From Clostridiales bacterium (GTDB lineage: Bacteria > Bacillota > Clostridia > Lachnospirales > Lachnospiraceae): a stretch of 43,261 bases of DNA. The notes below the pieces were generated by a model. The model had not been told where the DNA came from and did not search any database. It saw only the letters and a list, made by a program, of their open reading frames with translations. The position numbers and the translations under genes were made by a program. The DNA lies in the NCBI GenBank assembly GCA_020859995.1, contig JAJBVE010000162.1:1-43261 (forward strand). Direction: 5' to 3'. Positions 26,758 through 36,332 of this stretch are shown here, piece by piece (the first letter of the stretch is position 1; every line of letters begins with the position of its first letter).

Positions 26758-28670
26758 GTGAGAATGGCGGCTCGACCTTTAATATTGAAGAGGAGCTTAA
26801 GAAGCTCCCGGGGCGGCCCGGCGTGTATATCATGCATGACGCACGGGATACGATTATCTATGTGGGTAAGGCGATCAGCCTGAAGAACCGGGTGCGCCAG
26901 TATTTTCAGACTAGCCGCAATAAGGGACCGAAGATCGAGCAGATGGTGAGCCGGATCAGCCGGTTTGAATACATTGTGACAGATTCGGAGCTGGAGGCGC
27001 TTGTCCTGGAGTGCAACCTGATCAAGGAGCATCGTCCGAAGTACAACACGATGCTGAAGGATGACAAAAGCTACCCTTTTATCAAGGTAACAGTCGGGGA
27101 AGCGTTTCCCCGTGTTGTGTTTTCGCGTGATATGAAAAAGGATAAATCCCGGTATTTCGGTCCCTATACAAGCGCCGGCGCGGTCAAGGACACCATCGAG
27201 CTGATCAACCGGCTGTATAAAATAAGAAACTGCACACTTTCTTTGCCTCGTGACATTGGAAAGGACCGCGCGTGCCTGTATTATCATATCGGGCAGTGTC
27301 CGGCTCCCTGTCAGGGGCTGATCAGTCAGGAGGAATACCGGAAATCGGTCGACGCGGCGCTGGAGTTTTTAAATGGGAATTACGCGCCTGTGCTGGATGA
27401 CCTGCAGCGGCAGATGGAGGAAGCCTCAGAGGCGCTGGACTTTGAAAAGGCAATCCAGTACCGGGATCTGCTCAGCAGCGTGCGCCAGGTCGCGCAGCGG
27501 CAGAAGATCACGCATGAAGACGGCGAGGACAAAGACGTGCTGGCGATGGCAGTGGACGGCAGCGACGCGGTGGTGCAGGTGTTTTTTATCCGAGGCGGAA
27601 AGATGATCGGCAGAGACCATTTTTATCTCCGGGTCGCCCCGCATGATACGAAGGGCACGATCCTGAGCAGCTTTATCAAGCAATATTACGCCGGTACCCC
27701 ATTTGTGCCCCGTGAACTGATGCTGGAAACAGAGATTGAGGATCATGAGGTGGTTGAGCAGTGGCTTACTCAGAAACGTGGTCAGAGAGTTTATCTGCGT
27801 GTTCCGAAGAAAGGCACGAAAGAAAAACTCGTGGAAATGGCCGCGGAGAATGCCGCGATCGTTCTCCGTCAGGATCGTGAGCGGATCAAGCGCGAGGAAG
27901 GCCGTACCATCGGAGCGGTGCATGAGATTGAACAGCTGCTTGGTATTGACCGGGCGATGCGTATGGAGGCCTATGATATCTCGAATATCAGCGGCTTTGA
28001 GTCAGTGGGCTCGATGATTGTCTACGAAAAGGGCAAGCCGAAGCGCGGCGATTACCGCAAATTTAAAATAAAGACGGTGCAGGGACCGGACGACTACGCG
28101 AGCATGGAAGAGGTGCTTACCCGCCGCTTTGAGCATGGACTTAAGGAGCGCTGTGAGCTGGATGAAAAGGGCATGGGCTACGAGATGGGCAGCTTCAGCC
28201 GTTTTCCGGATCTTCTGCTGATGGATGGCGGGCGCGGTCAGGTAAATGTGGCACTTCGCGTGCTGGAAAAGCTGGGCATTACCGTACCGGTCTGCGGCAT
28301 GGTAAAGGATGACTACCACCGCACACGCGGCATTTATTTTGAAAACGTAGAGCTGCCGATCGACACGCATTCCGAAGCCTTTCACCTGATTACACGTATA
28401 CAAGACGAAGCACACCGCTTCGCAATCGAATATCACCGCAGTCTGCGCAGCAAAAGCCAGGTGCATTCCCTCCTGGACGAGATTGAGGAAATCGGTCCTG
28501 CCCGCCGCAAGGCTCTGATGCGGACCTTCAAGTCCCTGGAAGCGATCCGGGACGCGTCGTTGGAAGAGCTTTCCGCCGCTCCGTCCATGAATCAGCGGAG
28601 CGCGCAGAAGGTATACGACTACTTTCACGGAGAAACGCAGAGCGGTGCGCAGATTGAGGAGGAGAGCTGA
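26754..28670 (+). CDS. uvrC: Excinuclease ABC subunit C
   Basis: 638 aa. Starts with TTG 26754 overlapping the greA stop; no better start precedes the conserved [24 protein letters not shown] nuclease domain (PGVYIMHD, then IIYVGKA, about 23-100), UVR domain ([22 protein letters not shown], about 222-243), RNase H-like nuclease domain (around AYDISNISG and [11 protein letters not shown]), and C-terminal tandem HhH (about 575-628). With UvrAB it makes the dual incision of nucleotide excision repair. It appears to be coupled to greA behind a LexA-type promoter. Confidence 0.96.
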   Translation: MSENGGSTFNIEEELKKLPGRPGVYIMHDARDTIIYVGKAISLKNRVRQYFQTSRNKGPKIEQMVSRISRFEYIVTDSELEALVLECNLIKEHRPKYNTMLKDDKSYPFIKVTVGEAFPRVVFSRDMKKDKSRYFGPYTSAGAVKDTIELINRLYKIRNCTLSLPRDIGKDRACLYYHIGQCPAPCQGLISQEEYRKSVDAALEFLNGNYAPVLDDLQRQMEEASEALDFEKAIQYRDLLSSVRQVAQRQKITHEDGEDKDVLAMAVDGSDAVVQVFFIRGGKMIGRDHFYLRVAPHDTKGTILSSFIKQYYAGTPFVPRELMLETEIEDHEVVEQWLTQKRGQRVYLRVPKKGTKEKLVEMAAENAAIVLRQDRERIKREEGRTIGAVHEIEQLLGIDRAMRMEAYDISNISGFESVGSMIVYEKGKPKRGDYRKFKIKTVQGPDDYASMEEVLTRRFEHGLKERCELDEKGMGYEMGSFSRFPDLLLMDGGRGQVNVALRVLEKLGITVPVCGMVKDDYHRTRGIYFENVELPIDTHSEAFHLITRIQDEAHRFAIEYHRSLRSKSQVHSLLDEIEEIGPARRKALMRTFKSLEAIRDASLEELSAAPSMNQRSAQKVYDYFHGETQSGAQIEEES

Positions 28671-28735
28671 GAGGTTTCACCGTAAAGTATACGTTTTCAT
28701 ATATACATCGCAAATAATAAGCATGTTTTTGTATC

Positions 28736-28764
28736 TGGACAAAGCAGTGATAATCAGGTACAAT
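28736..28764 (+). promoter_or_regulatory. Candidate promoter of hprK
   Basis: TGGACA (28736-28741), 17-bp spacer, TACAAT (28759-28764); leader of about 120 nt to the ATG. Confidence 0.6.
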
Positions 28765-28889
28765 TTAGGATATTTCTGAGATATTTATGCTGTGTGATGC
28801 CGATGGATTTCTATGTTTGCGTGATTCGAAAACGCGAAAAGCATCCGGTTGGATCTCCAGTACCATATAATATATAGGAGGACAGGCCT

Positions 28890-29837
28890 ATGCCAACATC
28901 CAGTGTATCTTTGCAAAAAATTGCGGATAAAATGAATCTGACAAATCTGACACCGGAGATTGATATTTCCAGGAAAAAGGTCGTTACCTCGGAAATTAAT
29001 CGTCCGGCATTGCAGCTTACCGGATATTTTGACCATTTTTATTCTGAGCGTGTACAGATTATCGGATATGTGGAATATACATACCTGGAGCATCTCTCCC
29101 GGGAGACCAAGGTTCCTGTGTATGAAAAGTTTTTATCTTATAATATTCCCTGTATCATTTACACGACCATGACAGAACCGGATGAGGATATGCTTCGGCT
29201 GGCTAAACAGTATGAAGTGCCCATTTTCATTACAGAGCAGACAACATCGGGCTTCATGGCGGAGATTATCCGCTGGCTGAATGTAGAGCTGGCTCCGTGC
29301 ATATCGATTCATGGAGTACTGGTTGATGTTTACGGTGAGGGCATCCTGATTATGGGCGAGAGCGGGATCGGAAAAAGTGAGGCTGCTCTGGAGCTGATCA
29401 AACGGGGGCATCGACTGGTGACAGATGACGTAGTAGAGATCCGTAAGGTCAGCGACGCGACATTGATCGGTGCTTCGCCGGATATCACGAGACATTTCAT
29501 TGAACTGCGCGGAATCGGTATTATCGACGTGAAGACTCTGTTCGGTGTCGAGAGTGTGAAAAACACGCAGCAGATTGATCTGGTGATCAAATTGGAGGAA
29601 TGGAGCCGTGACAAAGAATATGACCGGCTTGGTCTGGAAGAGGAATACACAGAGTTCCTGGGGAACAAGGTTGTGTGCCATTCCCTGCCGATCCGGCCAG
29701 GGCGTAATCTGGCCGTGATTGTGGAAGCGGCAGCGGTCAACCACAGACAGAAGAAGATGGGTTACAACGCGGCACAGGAGCTGTATAACCGCGTACAAAA
29801 TAGCCTTATGAAAAATGCGGAGAAGAAGGAGCAGTAA
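28890..29837 (+). CDS. hprK: HPr kinase/phosphorylase
   Basis: 315 aa, standard length. N-terminal DRTGG-like domain (about 1-130), then the kinase domain with Walker A GESGIGKS (156-163), catalytic DVVEIRK region, and the family signature ELRGIGIIDV (about 207-216). It phosphorylates HPr on Ser46 for carbon catabolite repression and removes the phosphate. RBS AGGAGG at 28876-28881. The glucokinase gene follows after three bases, linking sugar sensing and sugar phosphorylation. Confidence 0.96.
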   Translation: MPTSSVSLQKIADKMNLTNLTPEIDISRKKVVTSEINRPALQLTGYFDHFYSERVQIIGYVEYTYLEHLSRETKVPVYEKFLSYNIPCIIYTTMTEPDEDMLRLAKQYEVPIFITEQTTSGFMAEIIRWLNVELAPCISIHGVLVDVYGEGILIMGESGIGKSEAALELIKRGHRLVTDDVVEIRKVSDATLIGASPDITRHFIELRGIGIIDVKTLFGVESVKNTQQIDLVIKLEEWSRDKEYDRLGLEEEYTEFLGNKVVCHSLPIRPGRNLAVIVEAAAVNHRQKKMGYNAAQELYNRVQNSLMKNAEKKEQ

Positions 29838-29840
29838 AAA

Positions 29841-30776
29841 ATGGGAAAATATTGTTTTGGTATAGATGTCGGCGGTACGACGATTAAATGTGGACTTTTT
29901 GACACGGATGGAAAGGTATTTGATAAATGGGAGATTCCGACCCGGATGGAGGAAAATGGCAGCCGGATTCTGCCGGATGTGGCAGAGACGGTTCTGGCAA
30001 AGATAACAGAAAAAAAGATTGAAAAATCGGATGTGATCGGGGTCGGCATAGGGATCCCCGGTCCGGTCAATGAGGCAGGCGAAGTGCCGGTAGCGGTCAA
30101 TCTTCACTGGGGATATGTACATATTGTAAAAGAGCTGGGAGAGCTGACCGGCCTGAAGGTAAAGGCTGGAAACGACGCAAACGTGGCGGCGCTCGGTGAA
30201 CTCTGGCAGGGAGGCGGCGCTGGCTTCCAGAATATGATTATGGTGACACTGGGCACTGGTGTAGGCGGCGGCATTATTCTCGGAGGAAAAATCCTGGCTG
30301 GCGCGCATGGCGCCGCGGGCGAGATTGGTCACGCACATGTGGAAGATGATATGGAGGAAGCCTGCAACTGCGGCAACCACGGCTGCCTGGAGCAGCTGGC
30401 ATCCGCCACAGGCATCGCGAACCTGGCTAAAAAAGTGCTGGGCGCCAGTGATGAACCGTCCCTGATGCGTAAGGCGAAAAATGTTTCCGCAAAGACCGTT
30501 TTCGACGCGGTAAAAGAAGGCGATGAACTGGCAATCCGGGTAGCGACAGAATTTGGCGATTATCTTGGAAAAGCCCTGGCTGTTTTTTCCGCGGTCGTGG
30601 ATCCCGAGATCATCGTCATCGGAGGCGGCGTTTCAAAGGCCGGCCCGGTTTTGCTGGATTATGTGACCGGCCCATTCAGGGAGAACTGTTTCCCGCCATG
30701 CCGGGATACTCGTTTTGCGCTTGCAACTCTGGGAAATGACGCGGGTATTTATGGGGCAGCGAAAATGCTGCTGTGA
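29841..30776 (+). CDS. glcK: ROK family glucokinase
   Basis: 311 aa. ATP-binding DVGGTTIKCGLFD (about 9-21), GIGIPGPV, sugar-binding GNDANVAALGE and the ROK zinc motif CNCGNHGCLE (about 173-182). All typical residues of glucose-phosphorylating ROK kinases are present. Follows hprK almost without a gap and is certainly co-transcribed. Acts on glucose entering by non-PTS routes. Confidence 0.93.
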   Translation: MGKYCFGIDVGGTTIKCGLFDTDGKVFDKWEIPTRMEENGSRILPDVAETVLAKITEKKIEKSDVIGVGIGIPGPVNEAGEVPVAVNLHWGYVHIVKELGELTGLKVKAGNDANVAALGELWQGGGAGFQNMIMVTLGTGVGGGIILGGKILAGAHGAAGEIGHAHVEDDMEEACNCGNHGCLEQLASATGIANLAKKVLGASDEPSLMRKAKNVSAKTVFDAVKEGDELAIRVATEFGDYLGKALAVFSAVVDPEIIVIGGGVSKAGPVLLDYVTGPFRENCFPPCRDTRFALATLGNDAGIYGAAKMLL

Positions 30777-30949
30777 GCGTGATGAAAAATGCGGCAGGTA
30801 TCCGCCCTTATCCATGACAGGTATCTGGATGATGGAATCCCAGGCGTTTACGCGCGCCGCATGGAAAGTCAGAGATGGATTTTCTGACGATGCACGTTTT
30901 ACGTATCTTGAACGGGAAAAGGCATGACGTGGATTGCGAGGTGAGGAAT

Positions 30950-31063
30950 ATGATGAAGTTTAATAATTCCAAAAAGAAACAGCGTATCGCCGCGATCATT
31001 GTTATCGTGATCATTGTGGCGATGGTGCTGGGGACCGTGGTATCGGCATTGTATATGTATTAA
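30950..31063 (+). CDS. Small single-pass membrane protein
   Basis: 37 aa, starting at the ATG at 30950 right after GAGGTGAGGA. Basic N-terminus (KFNNSKKKQR), then one hydrophobic helix (IAAIIVIVIIVAMVLGTVVSALY). It lies between the glucokinase and VanW genes. It resembles small DUF4044-like proteins, but that link is weak. The good RBS and clean membrane topology make it likely real. Confidence 0.65.
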   Translation: MMKFNNSKKKQRIAAIIVIVIIVAMVLGTVVSALYMY

Positions 31064-31131
31064 AATCGAACGGCCGGGAGGCGCGGAGATTTGATCAGAT
31101 TTATATGTGTGAAATACAAGAAGGGGATTGT

Positions 31132-32877
31132 ATGCTGAAAAAAATATGGAAGGGCTGCCTGCTGCTGTGTGTGCTGTTTTTATGTCCGGTGATGGCTTCT
31201 GCTGAGGGGACGACAGTGATCAGTGACGGCGTTTTTATCGGAGATAAAGATGTCAGCGGTATGACAGTTGACGAGGCGCAGGCTTATGTGGAGAGCGAGG
31301 TGGAGGCGCTCGCCGCTACCACGATTACGATTCAGATGGGAGACGATTCGGTAACCACGACCTGGGCCGATCTGGGACTGACCTGGACGAATACTGATCT
31401 GGTACAGGAGATCAGTGAGCTCGGTACGACCGGAAATATTATCCAGAGATACAAAGAGCAAAAGGATCTGGAGAATCAGAGTACGAATTATGAGATCGAA
31501 TATGAGCTGGATGAGGATGCCGTGGAGGTGTTTGTAGAATCGCTGGCTGTGTATAATTCAGATCCGGTGGAAGGTACGATTTATATGGATTCCAACGGGG
31601 CGCTCTGTGTAGAGGGTGGTACAGATGGTATGACCCTGGATGTGGATGCGACACTTGTGAGCCTCAAAGAATATTTGTCGACCTGGGAAGCCGGAGACGC
31701 TCTGATTCAGGCAGCAGCGGATACCGTGTCGCCAACGCTGACAGCGGAGCTGCTCAGTCAGATGACGGATGTGCTGGGGACCGCGACGACGAGCTACGCT
31801 TCATCCACATCCAATCGGGCGAAGAATGTGCAGAATGGCACATCAAAGATCAACGGTACCCTGCTGATGCCGGGCGAGTCCTTTTCTGTGACGGAGGCCG
31901 TCGCCCCATTTACGGAAGAAAATGGATATGCCCTGGCCGCATCCTATGAGGCCGGGCAGGTCGTGGAGTCTTACGGCGGTGGAATCTGTCAGGTGTCTAC
32001 GACACTTTACAATGCCGTTCTGAAAGCGGAACTCCAGGTGGATAAAAGATATAATCATACGATGCTGGTTTCTTATGTGGATCCGTCGAAGGACGCGGCG
32101 ATTGCGGAAGGCCTTATGGATTTTGTCTTTACCAATAATCTGGATTATCCGGTTTATATTGCGGGGAGTGCGTACTCGGGCACCCTGACATTTACGATCT
32201 ACGGAGTGGAGACCAGAGCTTCCAACCGGACAATAGAGCTGGTCAGTGAGACGATCAGCCAGACGGATCCGGCTTCTAACATCACTCTCAGCGCGAATAC
32301 GAGCCAGAATGTAGGATATCTTGTACAGGTGCAGAGCGCTCATCAGGGGCTGAGTGCTGTACTCTGGAAGAATATTTACATTGATGGCGTGCTTTCTGAA
32401 ACTGTTCAGGTAAACAGCAGCACGTATACCGCATCGCCCGCGATCTATGAAGTCGGTGTGGCTACGAGCAACACCGCGCTTTCTTCCGCGCTTTATACGG
32501 CAATAGCCGCTAATGACCTTTCCCAGGTGCAATATCTGATCACCTATGGTGTGGCTTCAGAGACCGAGAGTGAGGCAGAGCAGACAGAAACGACGCAGAG
32601 TGAGACGGAGCAGACGGAAACAACCGCCCAGAGCGAGACAACGCAGACGGAAACGACCGCTCAGAGCGAGACCGCGCAGACGGAGACAACCGCGCAGACC
32701 GAAACGACCGCGCAGACGGAGACAACCGCGCAGACGGAAGCCGCCGCACAGACGGAAGCCGCCGCACAGACAGAGGCCGCCGCGCAGACGGAAGCTGCCG
32801 CACAGACGGAAGCGGCAGCGGATACTGCGTCAGAAGCATCCGCGGATACATCTGGAGAGACGGTTGTCGTAGAATAA
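31132..32877 (+). CDS. VanW family protein, secreted, with repeat-rich tail
   Basis: 581 aa from the ATG at 31132 (AAGGGG upstream). Signal peptide (LKKIWKGCLLLCVLFLCPVMASA, cleavage near residue 24). A peptidoglycan-binding-like region (PG_binding_4 type; DKDVSGMTVDEAQAYV) is followed by the VanW domain (NVQNGTSKINGTLLMPGESFS and ESYGGGICQVSTTLYNAV, about 228-310). From about residue 476 the tail is Thr/Glu/Gln/Ala only, with about 15 hexamer-like repeats (TETTAQ changing to TEAAAQ). Cell-wall association is likely. VanW function is unknown. The tail is probably an extended wall-spanning stalk, but it lacks an LPXTG anchor. Confidence 0.88.
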   Translation: MLKKIWKGCLLLCVLFLCPVMASAEGTTVISDGVFIGDKDVSGMTVDEAQAYVESEVEALAATTITIQMGDDSVTTTWADLGLTWTNTDLVQEISELGTTGNIIQRYKEQKDLENQSTNYEIEYELDEDAVEVFVESLAVYNSDPVEGTIYMDSNGALCVEGGTDGMTLDVDATLVSLKEYLSTWEAGDALIQAAADTVSPTLTAELLSQMTDVLGTATTSYASSTSNRAKNVQNGTSKINGTLLMPGESFSVTEAVAPFTEENGYALAASYEAGQVVESYGGGICQVSTTLYNAVLKAELQVDKRYNHTMLVSYVDPSKDAAIAEGLMDFVFTNNLDYPVYIAGSAYSGTLTFTIYGVETRASNRTIELVSETISQTDPASNITLSANTSQNVGYLVQVQSAHQGLSAVLWKNIYIDGVLSETVQVNSSTYTASPAIYEVGVATSNTALSSALYTAIAANDLSQVQYLITYGVASETESEAEQTETTQSETEQTETTAQSETTQTETTAQSETAQTETTAQTETTAQTETTAQTEAAAQTEAAAQTEAAAQTEAAAQTEAAADTASEASADTSGETVVVE

Positions 32878-32920
32878 AGTCAGACAGGAAATGATTCAGA
32901 TCATTAAGAGGTGTGATCAG

Positions 32921-33928
32921 GTGCATACAGGAGAACTGACAGAAACCGTAAAAAAGCGATCTGTTTTGAGACCTCTTCATCTGGAAGGAATGATGGAATA
33001 TGGTCATAGAAAAGAAAAACTGTCGGGATTGTTATGCTTCACGGCCGGAACTTTGCCCGGCTATATGAAAAGTCCGTGGCATCAAGTGACGGCTGCTGTC
33101 AATTCCGTTGCCGCTCATGGCGGAGAACCTCTGGCAGTCAGCCTGCAGGGCCTGATTCCGATTACATATGAGGAATCCAGCCTGCGTGAGGATATGAAAA
33201 GCTTTGCCGCGGAGGTCTGGAGCTATAGCTTAGAGAACGGCGATGCTGTGGCAAATAGTCATGCGCTCGCTTCAGAACTGCGGACAGGACTGAAGATTCA
33301 GGAAGTTCAGATACAGGTATCGGATCAACTGTCTTATCCTCAGTATTTTGTGACCTGTATAGGAAGCACGGATTCGAGTCGGGCAGAACCTTTTCTGCAG
33401 CCGGGACAGGAACTGATCCTTACCCGGCAGATTGCTCTGGCAGGGACGGCGGCGCTCGCGCGTTCTCATGAAGAGGAATTGCTGAAACGGTTTCCAGCCT
33501 GGTTGGTTGAACACGCAAAAGGCTTTGATCAGTGGATGTCTGTGATGGAAGTTTCAAAGATTGTCAGTCGATTTGGCGCCTGCCCGATGCATTGTTTATC
33601 GCAGGGAGGGATTTTTAACGCTCTATGGGAGATGGCGGAGAGAGCTCATGTCGGTTTGAATATAAACCTGCGGGAGATTCCCATCAGGCAGGAATCAGTA
33701 GAAATCTGTGAGTATTTTGACGTCAATCCCTACTACCTGTATTCGGAAGGCGCGCTGCTGATCGGTACGAATCGGGCTGATCAGCTGATCAGAACGCTGC
33801 AGGACGCAGGAATCCCGGCAGCTGTGATCGGGTACGTGACAGATAAAAATGAGCGTGTTATCCATAATGGAGAGAACGACAGGTATCTGGACCGCCCAAA
33901 GCAGGATGAACTGTGGAGAAAGGCATAA
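32921..33928 (+). CDS. AIR synthase-related (HypE/PurM-like) protein
   Basis: 335 aa from GTG 32921, which has AAGAGGTG seven bases upstream; the in-frame ATG at 32891 has poor spacing. The C-terminal half (from about 150) has the PurM/HypE-like domain with QSVEICEYFDVNPYYLYSEGALLIGT (written in two parts: QSVEICEYFDVNP, then YYLYSEGALLIGT). The N-terminal half keeps only weak similarity and lacks the usual glycine-rich ATP-binding signature. No hydrogenase or other hyp genes are nearby, so hydrogenase maturation is unlikely. It precedes an Lrp regulator and an aminotransferase in the same orientation. Confidence 0.65.
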   Translation: MHTGELTETVKKRSVLRPLHLEGMMEYGHRKEKLSGLLCFTAGTLPGYMKSPWHQVTAAVNSVAAHGGEPLAVSLQGLIPITYEESSLREDMKSFAAEVWSYSLENGDAVANSHALASELRTGLKIQEVQIQVSDQLSYPQYFVTCIGSTDSSRAEPFLQPGQELILTRQIALAGTAALARSHEEELLKRFPAWLVEHAKGFDQWMSVMEVSKIVSRFGACPMHCLSQGGIFNALWEMAERAHVGLNINLREIPIRQESVEICEYFDVNPYYLYSEGALLIGTNRADQLIRTLQDAGIPAAVIGYVTDKNERVIHNGENDRYLDRPKQDELWRKA

Positions 33929-34014
33929 GTGTTAGGCGAAGCGCTTTTCTTCGCGTAATGATTCGAGCGACAAGAGTTCCTTGTATCATCATAATAATAA
34001 GGAGATGTAGATTT

Positions 34015-34497
34015 ATGAGAGAACAGATTTTAACGTTTTTGGAGAAAAACAGCAAGATAGACCTTGCGGAGCTGGCTGTACTGCTTGGTTCCAGCGAAGA
34101 CGTCATTTTAAAAGAAGTACAGGCGATGGAACAGGAGCATGTCATTTGCGGCTATCATACGCTGATTGACTGGGAAAAGACAAACTCAGAAAAAGTGACG
34201 GCTCTGATTGAGGTGCGCGTAACGCCGCAGAGAGGCCAGGGATTTGACAGCATTGCGGAACGTATCTACAATTATCCGGAGGTACAGTCTGTTTACCTGA
34301 TTTCCGGAGCATACGATCTGCTGGTGATCCTTCAGGGAAAGACTTTGCGGGAGGTTTCCGGTTTTGTTACAGATAAACTGTCGACGCTGGATTCCGTGTT
34401 GAGTACCGCCACTCATTTTATTCTGAAAAAATACAAGGACTATGGAACCATACTGGATAAAAAAGAAAAAGATGAAAGGATGTTGGTGACGCCGTGA
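34015..34497 (+). CDS. Lrp/AsnC family transcriptional regulator
   Basis: 160 aa from the ATG at 34015 with AAGGAG upstream. N-terminal winged helix (QILTFLEKNSKIDLAELAVLLG) and C-terminal RAM ligand-binding domain (VTALIEVRVTPQRGQGFD, then VQSVYLISGAYDLLVILQG). The aminotransferase gene overlaps its stop (GTGA), so the pair is translationally coupled. It probably senses an amino acid handled by that enzyme. Confidence 0.92.
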   Translation: MREQILTFLEKNSKIDLAELAVLLGSSEDVILKEVQAMEQEHVICGYHTLIDWEKTNSEKVTALIEVRVTPQRGQGFDSIAERIYNYPEVQSVYLISGAYDLLVILQGKTLREVSGFVTDKLSTLDSVLSTATHFILKKYKDYGTILDKKEKDERMLVTP

Positions 34498-35663
34498 GAA
34501 ATCCACTATCACAGAAAGTATTGACCATAGAGCCATCAGGCATACGTCGTTTTTTTGATATCGCCAATGAGATGGAGGATGTCATCTCTCTTGGCGTGGG
34601 TGAGCCGGATTTTGATACGCCGTGGCACATTCGTGATGAAGGCATTTATTCTCTGGAAAAAGGGCGCACCTTTTATACATCGAACTCCGGACTGATGGAA
34701 CTGCGGAAGGAAATCTGCCGCTATCTGAAAAGGCGCTGCAATCTGGACTATGACCCAGCGCATGAGACCCTTGTGACTGTTGGCGGGAGCGAAGGCATTG
34801 ACATTGCCCTGAGAGCAATGCTGGACGAAGGGGACGAGGTCCTGATTCCGCAGCCATGCTATGTATCCTATTTGCCCTGCGTACAGCTCGCCGGAGGCGT
34901 GCCGGTCATCATCGAACTGCAGGAAAAAGACGAGTTTCGCCTGACAAAAGAGGAACTGCTGGAGGCAATAACGGATAAGACCAAGATCCTGGTTCTACCA
35001 TTCCCTAATAATCCTACCGGAGCAGTGATGCGCCGTGAAGATCTGGAAGCAGTAGCAGAGGTTGTGATCGAAAAAGACCTTTTTGTTATTTCGGATGAAA
35101 TTTACTCGGAGCTTACCTTCCAGGGTGACCACGTATCCATCGCAAGCCTGCCCGGCATGTGGGAAAGAACTCTGACGATCAATGGTTTTTCGAAATCCTA
35201 CGCGATGACCGGCTGGAGACTTGGTTACGTCTGCGGACCGCGTCAGATCATTGATCAGATGATGAAAATTCATCAGTTCGCGATCATGTGCGCGCCGACG
35301 ACCAGCCAGTATGCCGCAGTGGAGGCACTTCGCAACGGCGACGAGGACGTGGCGCGGATGCGGGAATCCTACAATCAGCGCAGGCGTTTCCTGATGCATG
35401 AGTTTCAGCGCATGCAGCTGCCCTGCTTTGAACCGTTTGGAGCATTCTATGTCTTCCCATGCATCAAAGAATTTGGCATGACATCTGATGACTTTGCAAT
35501 GCGCCTGCTGGAAGAAGAACACGTGGCGGTCGTACCCGGCACAGCGTTCGGAGCCTGCGGCGAAGGTTTTCTGCGTATTTCTTATGCGTATTCAATTGAC
35601 GCACTGAAAATCGCCCTGGCCAGACTGGAAAAATTTATCACCCGGCTTAGAAACGCGGCATAG
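34494..35663 (+). CDS. PLP-dependent class I/II aminotransferase
   Basis: 389 aa starting with GTG 34494. Fold-type I features: VGEPDFDTPWHI, FPNNPTGAVM, SDEIYSELTF and the PLP lysine motif NGFSKSYAMTGWRLGY (Lys234), followed by the substrate-carboxylate arginine region FLRISYA. It resembles aspartate/aromatic aminotransferases of the AraT/PatA group. Substrate not decidable from sequence. Coupled to the Lrp-type regulator. Confidence 0.92.
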   Translation: MRNPLSQKVLTIEPSGIRRFFDIANEMEDVISLGVGEPDFDTPWHIRDEGIYSLEKGRTFYTSNSGLMELRKEICRYLKRRCNLDYDPAHETLVTVGGSEGIDIALRAMLDEGDEVLIPQPCYVSYLPCVQLAGGVPVIIELQEKDEFRLTKEELLEAITDKTKILVLPFPNNPTGAVMRREDLEAVAEVVIEKDLFVISDEIYSELTFQGDHVSIASLPGMWERTLTINGFSKSYAMTGWRLGYVCGPRQIIDQMMKIHQFAIMCAPTTSQYAAVEALRNGDEDVARMRESYNQRRRFLMHEFQRMQLPCFEPFGAFYVFPCIKEFGMTSDDFAMRLLEEEHVAVVPGTAFGACGEGFLRISYAYSIDALKIALARLEKFITRLRNAA

Positions 35664-35722
35664 AAGCGTGGCATAGAAGCGTGCCACAGAAACACGCGCC
35701 GGAGATCAAGTGGAGCAGAAAA

Positions 35723-36220
35723 ATGAATATCGTTTTATATGAGCCGGAAATTCCCGCAAATACAGGGAACATCGGTCGTACTTGTGTAGCGACGGGATCC
35801 CGCCTCCATCTGATAGAACCATTGGGATTTCACCTGACCGAGAAAGCACTTCGGCGCGCTGGCATGGACTATTGGCCTCAGCTGGACGTGACAAGATATA
35901 TCAATTATGAGGATTTTCTCGAAAAAAATCCTGGAGCGAAAATATACTTTGCGTCGACCAAAGGCCAGAAATTGTATACAGAAGTAACATACGAGCCGGA
36001 CAGCTACCTGATGTTTGGAAAGGAAAGCGCGGGAATTCCGGAAGAAATCCTGTATGCGCATCCGGACACGACGATCCGCATTCCGATGATCGGGGAGACA
36101 CGTTCTCTGAATCTGGGCAATTCTGTAGCTATCGTCCTCTATGAGGCACTGCGCCAGAACCAGTTCGCGCAGATGAAAATCAAAGGAGAACTGACCCGAT
36201 ATACCTGGGAGCAATCATAA
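35723..36220 (+). CDS. trmL: tRNA (cytidine(34)-2'-O)-methyltransferase
   Basis: 165 aa from the ATG at 35723 (TGGAG upstream). The SPOUT motifs are complete: NTGNIGRTCVATG, MFGKESAGIPEEIL and IPMIGETRSLNLGNSVAIVLYE. Length matches TrmL/YibK. It methylates the wobble nucleotide of tRNA-Leu isoacceptors. A 13-bp tandem duplication (GCATAGAAGCGTG) lies between the aminotransferase and this start. Confidence 0.93.
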   Translation: MNIVLYEPEIPANTGNIGRTCVATGSRLHLIEPLGFHLTEKALRRAGMDYWPQLDVTRYINYEDFLEKNPGAKIYFASTKGQKLYTEVTYEPDSYLMFGKESAGIPEEILYAHPDTTIRIPMIGETRSLNLGNSVAIVLYEALRQNQFAQMKIKGELTRYTWEQS

Positions 36221-36322
36221 CATTTCGCGCACCGTGCCAATTTAAAACGGGAACCTGCGAAACACCGAACAGCAACACCTGCATCATAACATTTCGCGCA
36301 TCGTGCCAGTTTAAATAGGGAA
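36215..36322 (+). repeat. 39-bp direct repeat flanking the trmL-rsmF gap
   Basis: The segments 36215-36253 and 36284-36322 are near-identical (start TCATAACATTTCGCGCA, end GGGAA), 69 bp apart. The first copy includes the trmL stop codon; the second includes the start of the rsmF RBS. It looks like a recent duplication of the end of trmL. Confidence 0.75.
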
Positions 36323-36332
36323 GGACAGGCTC

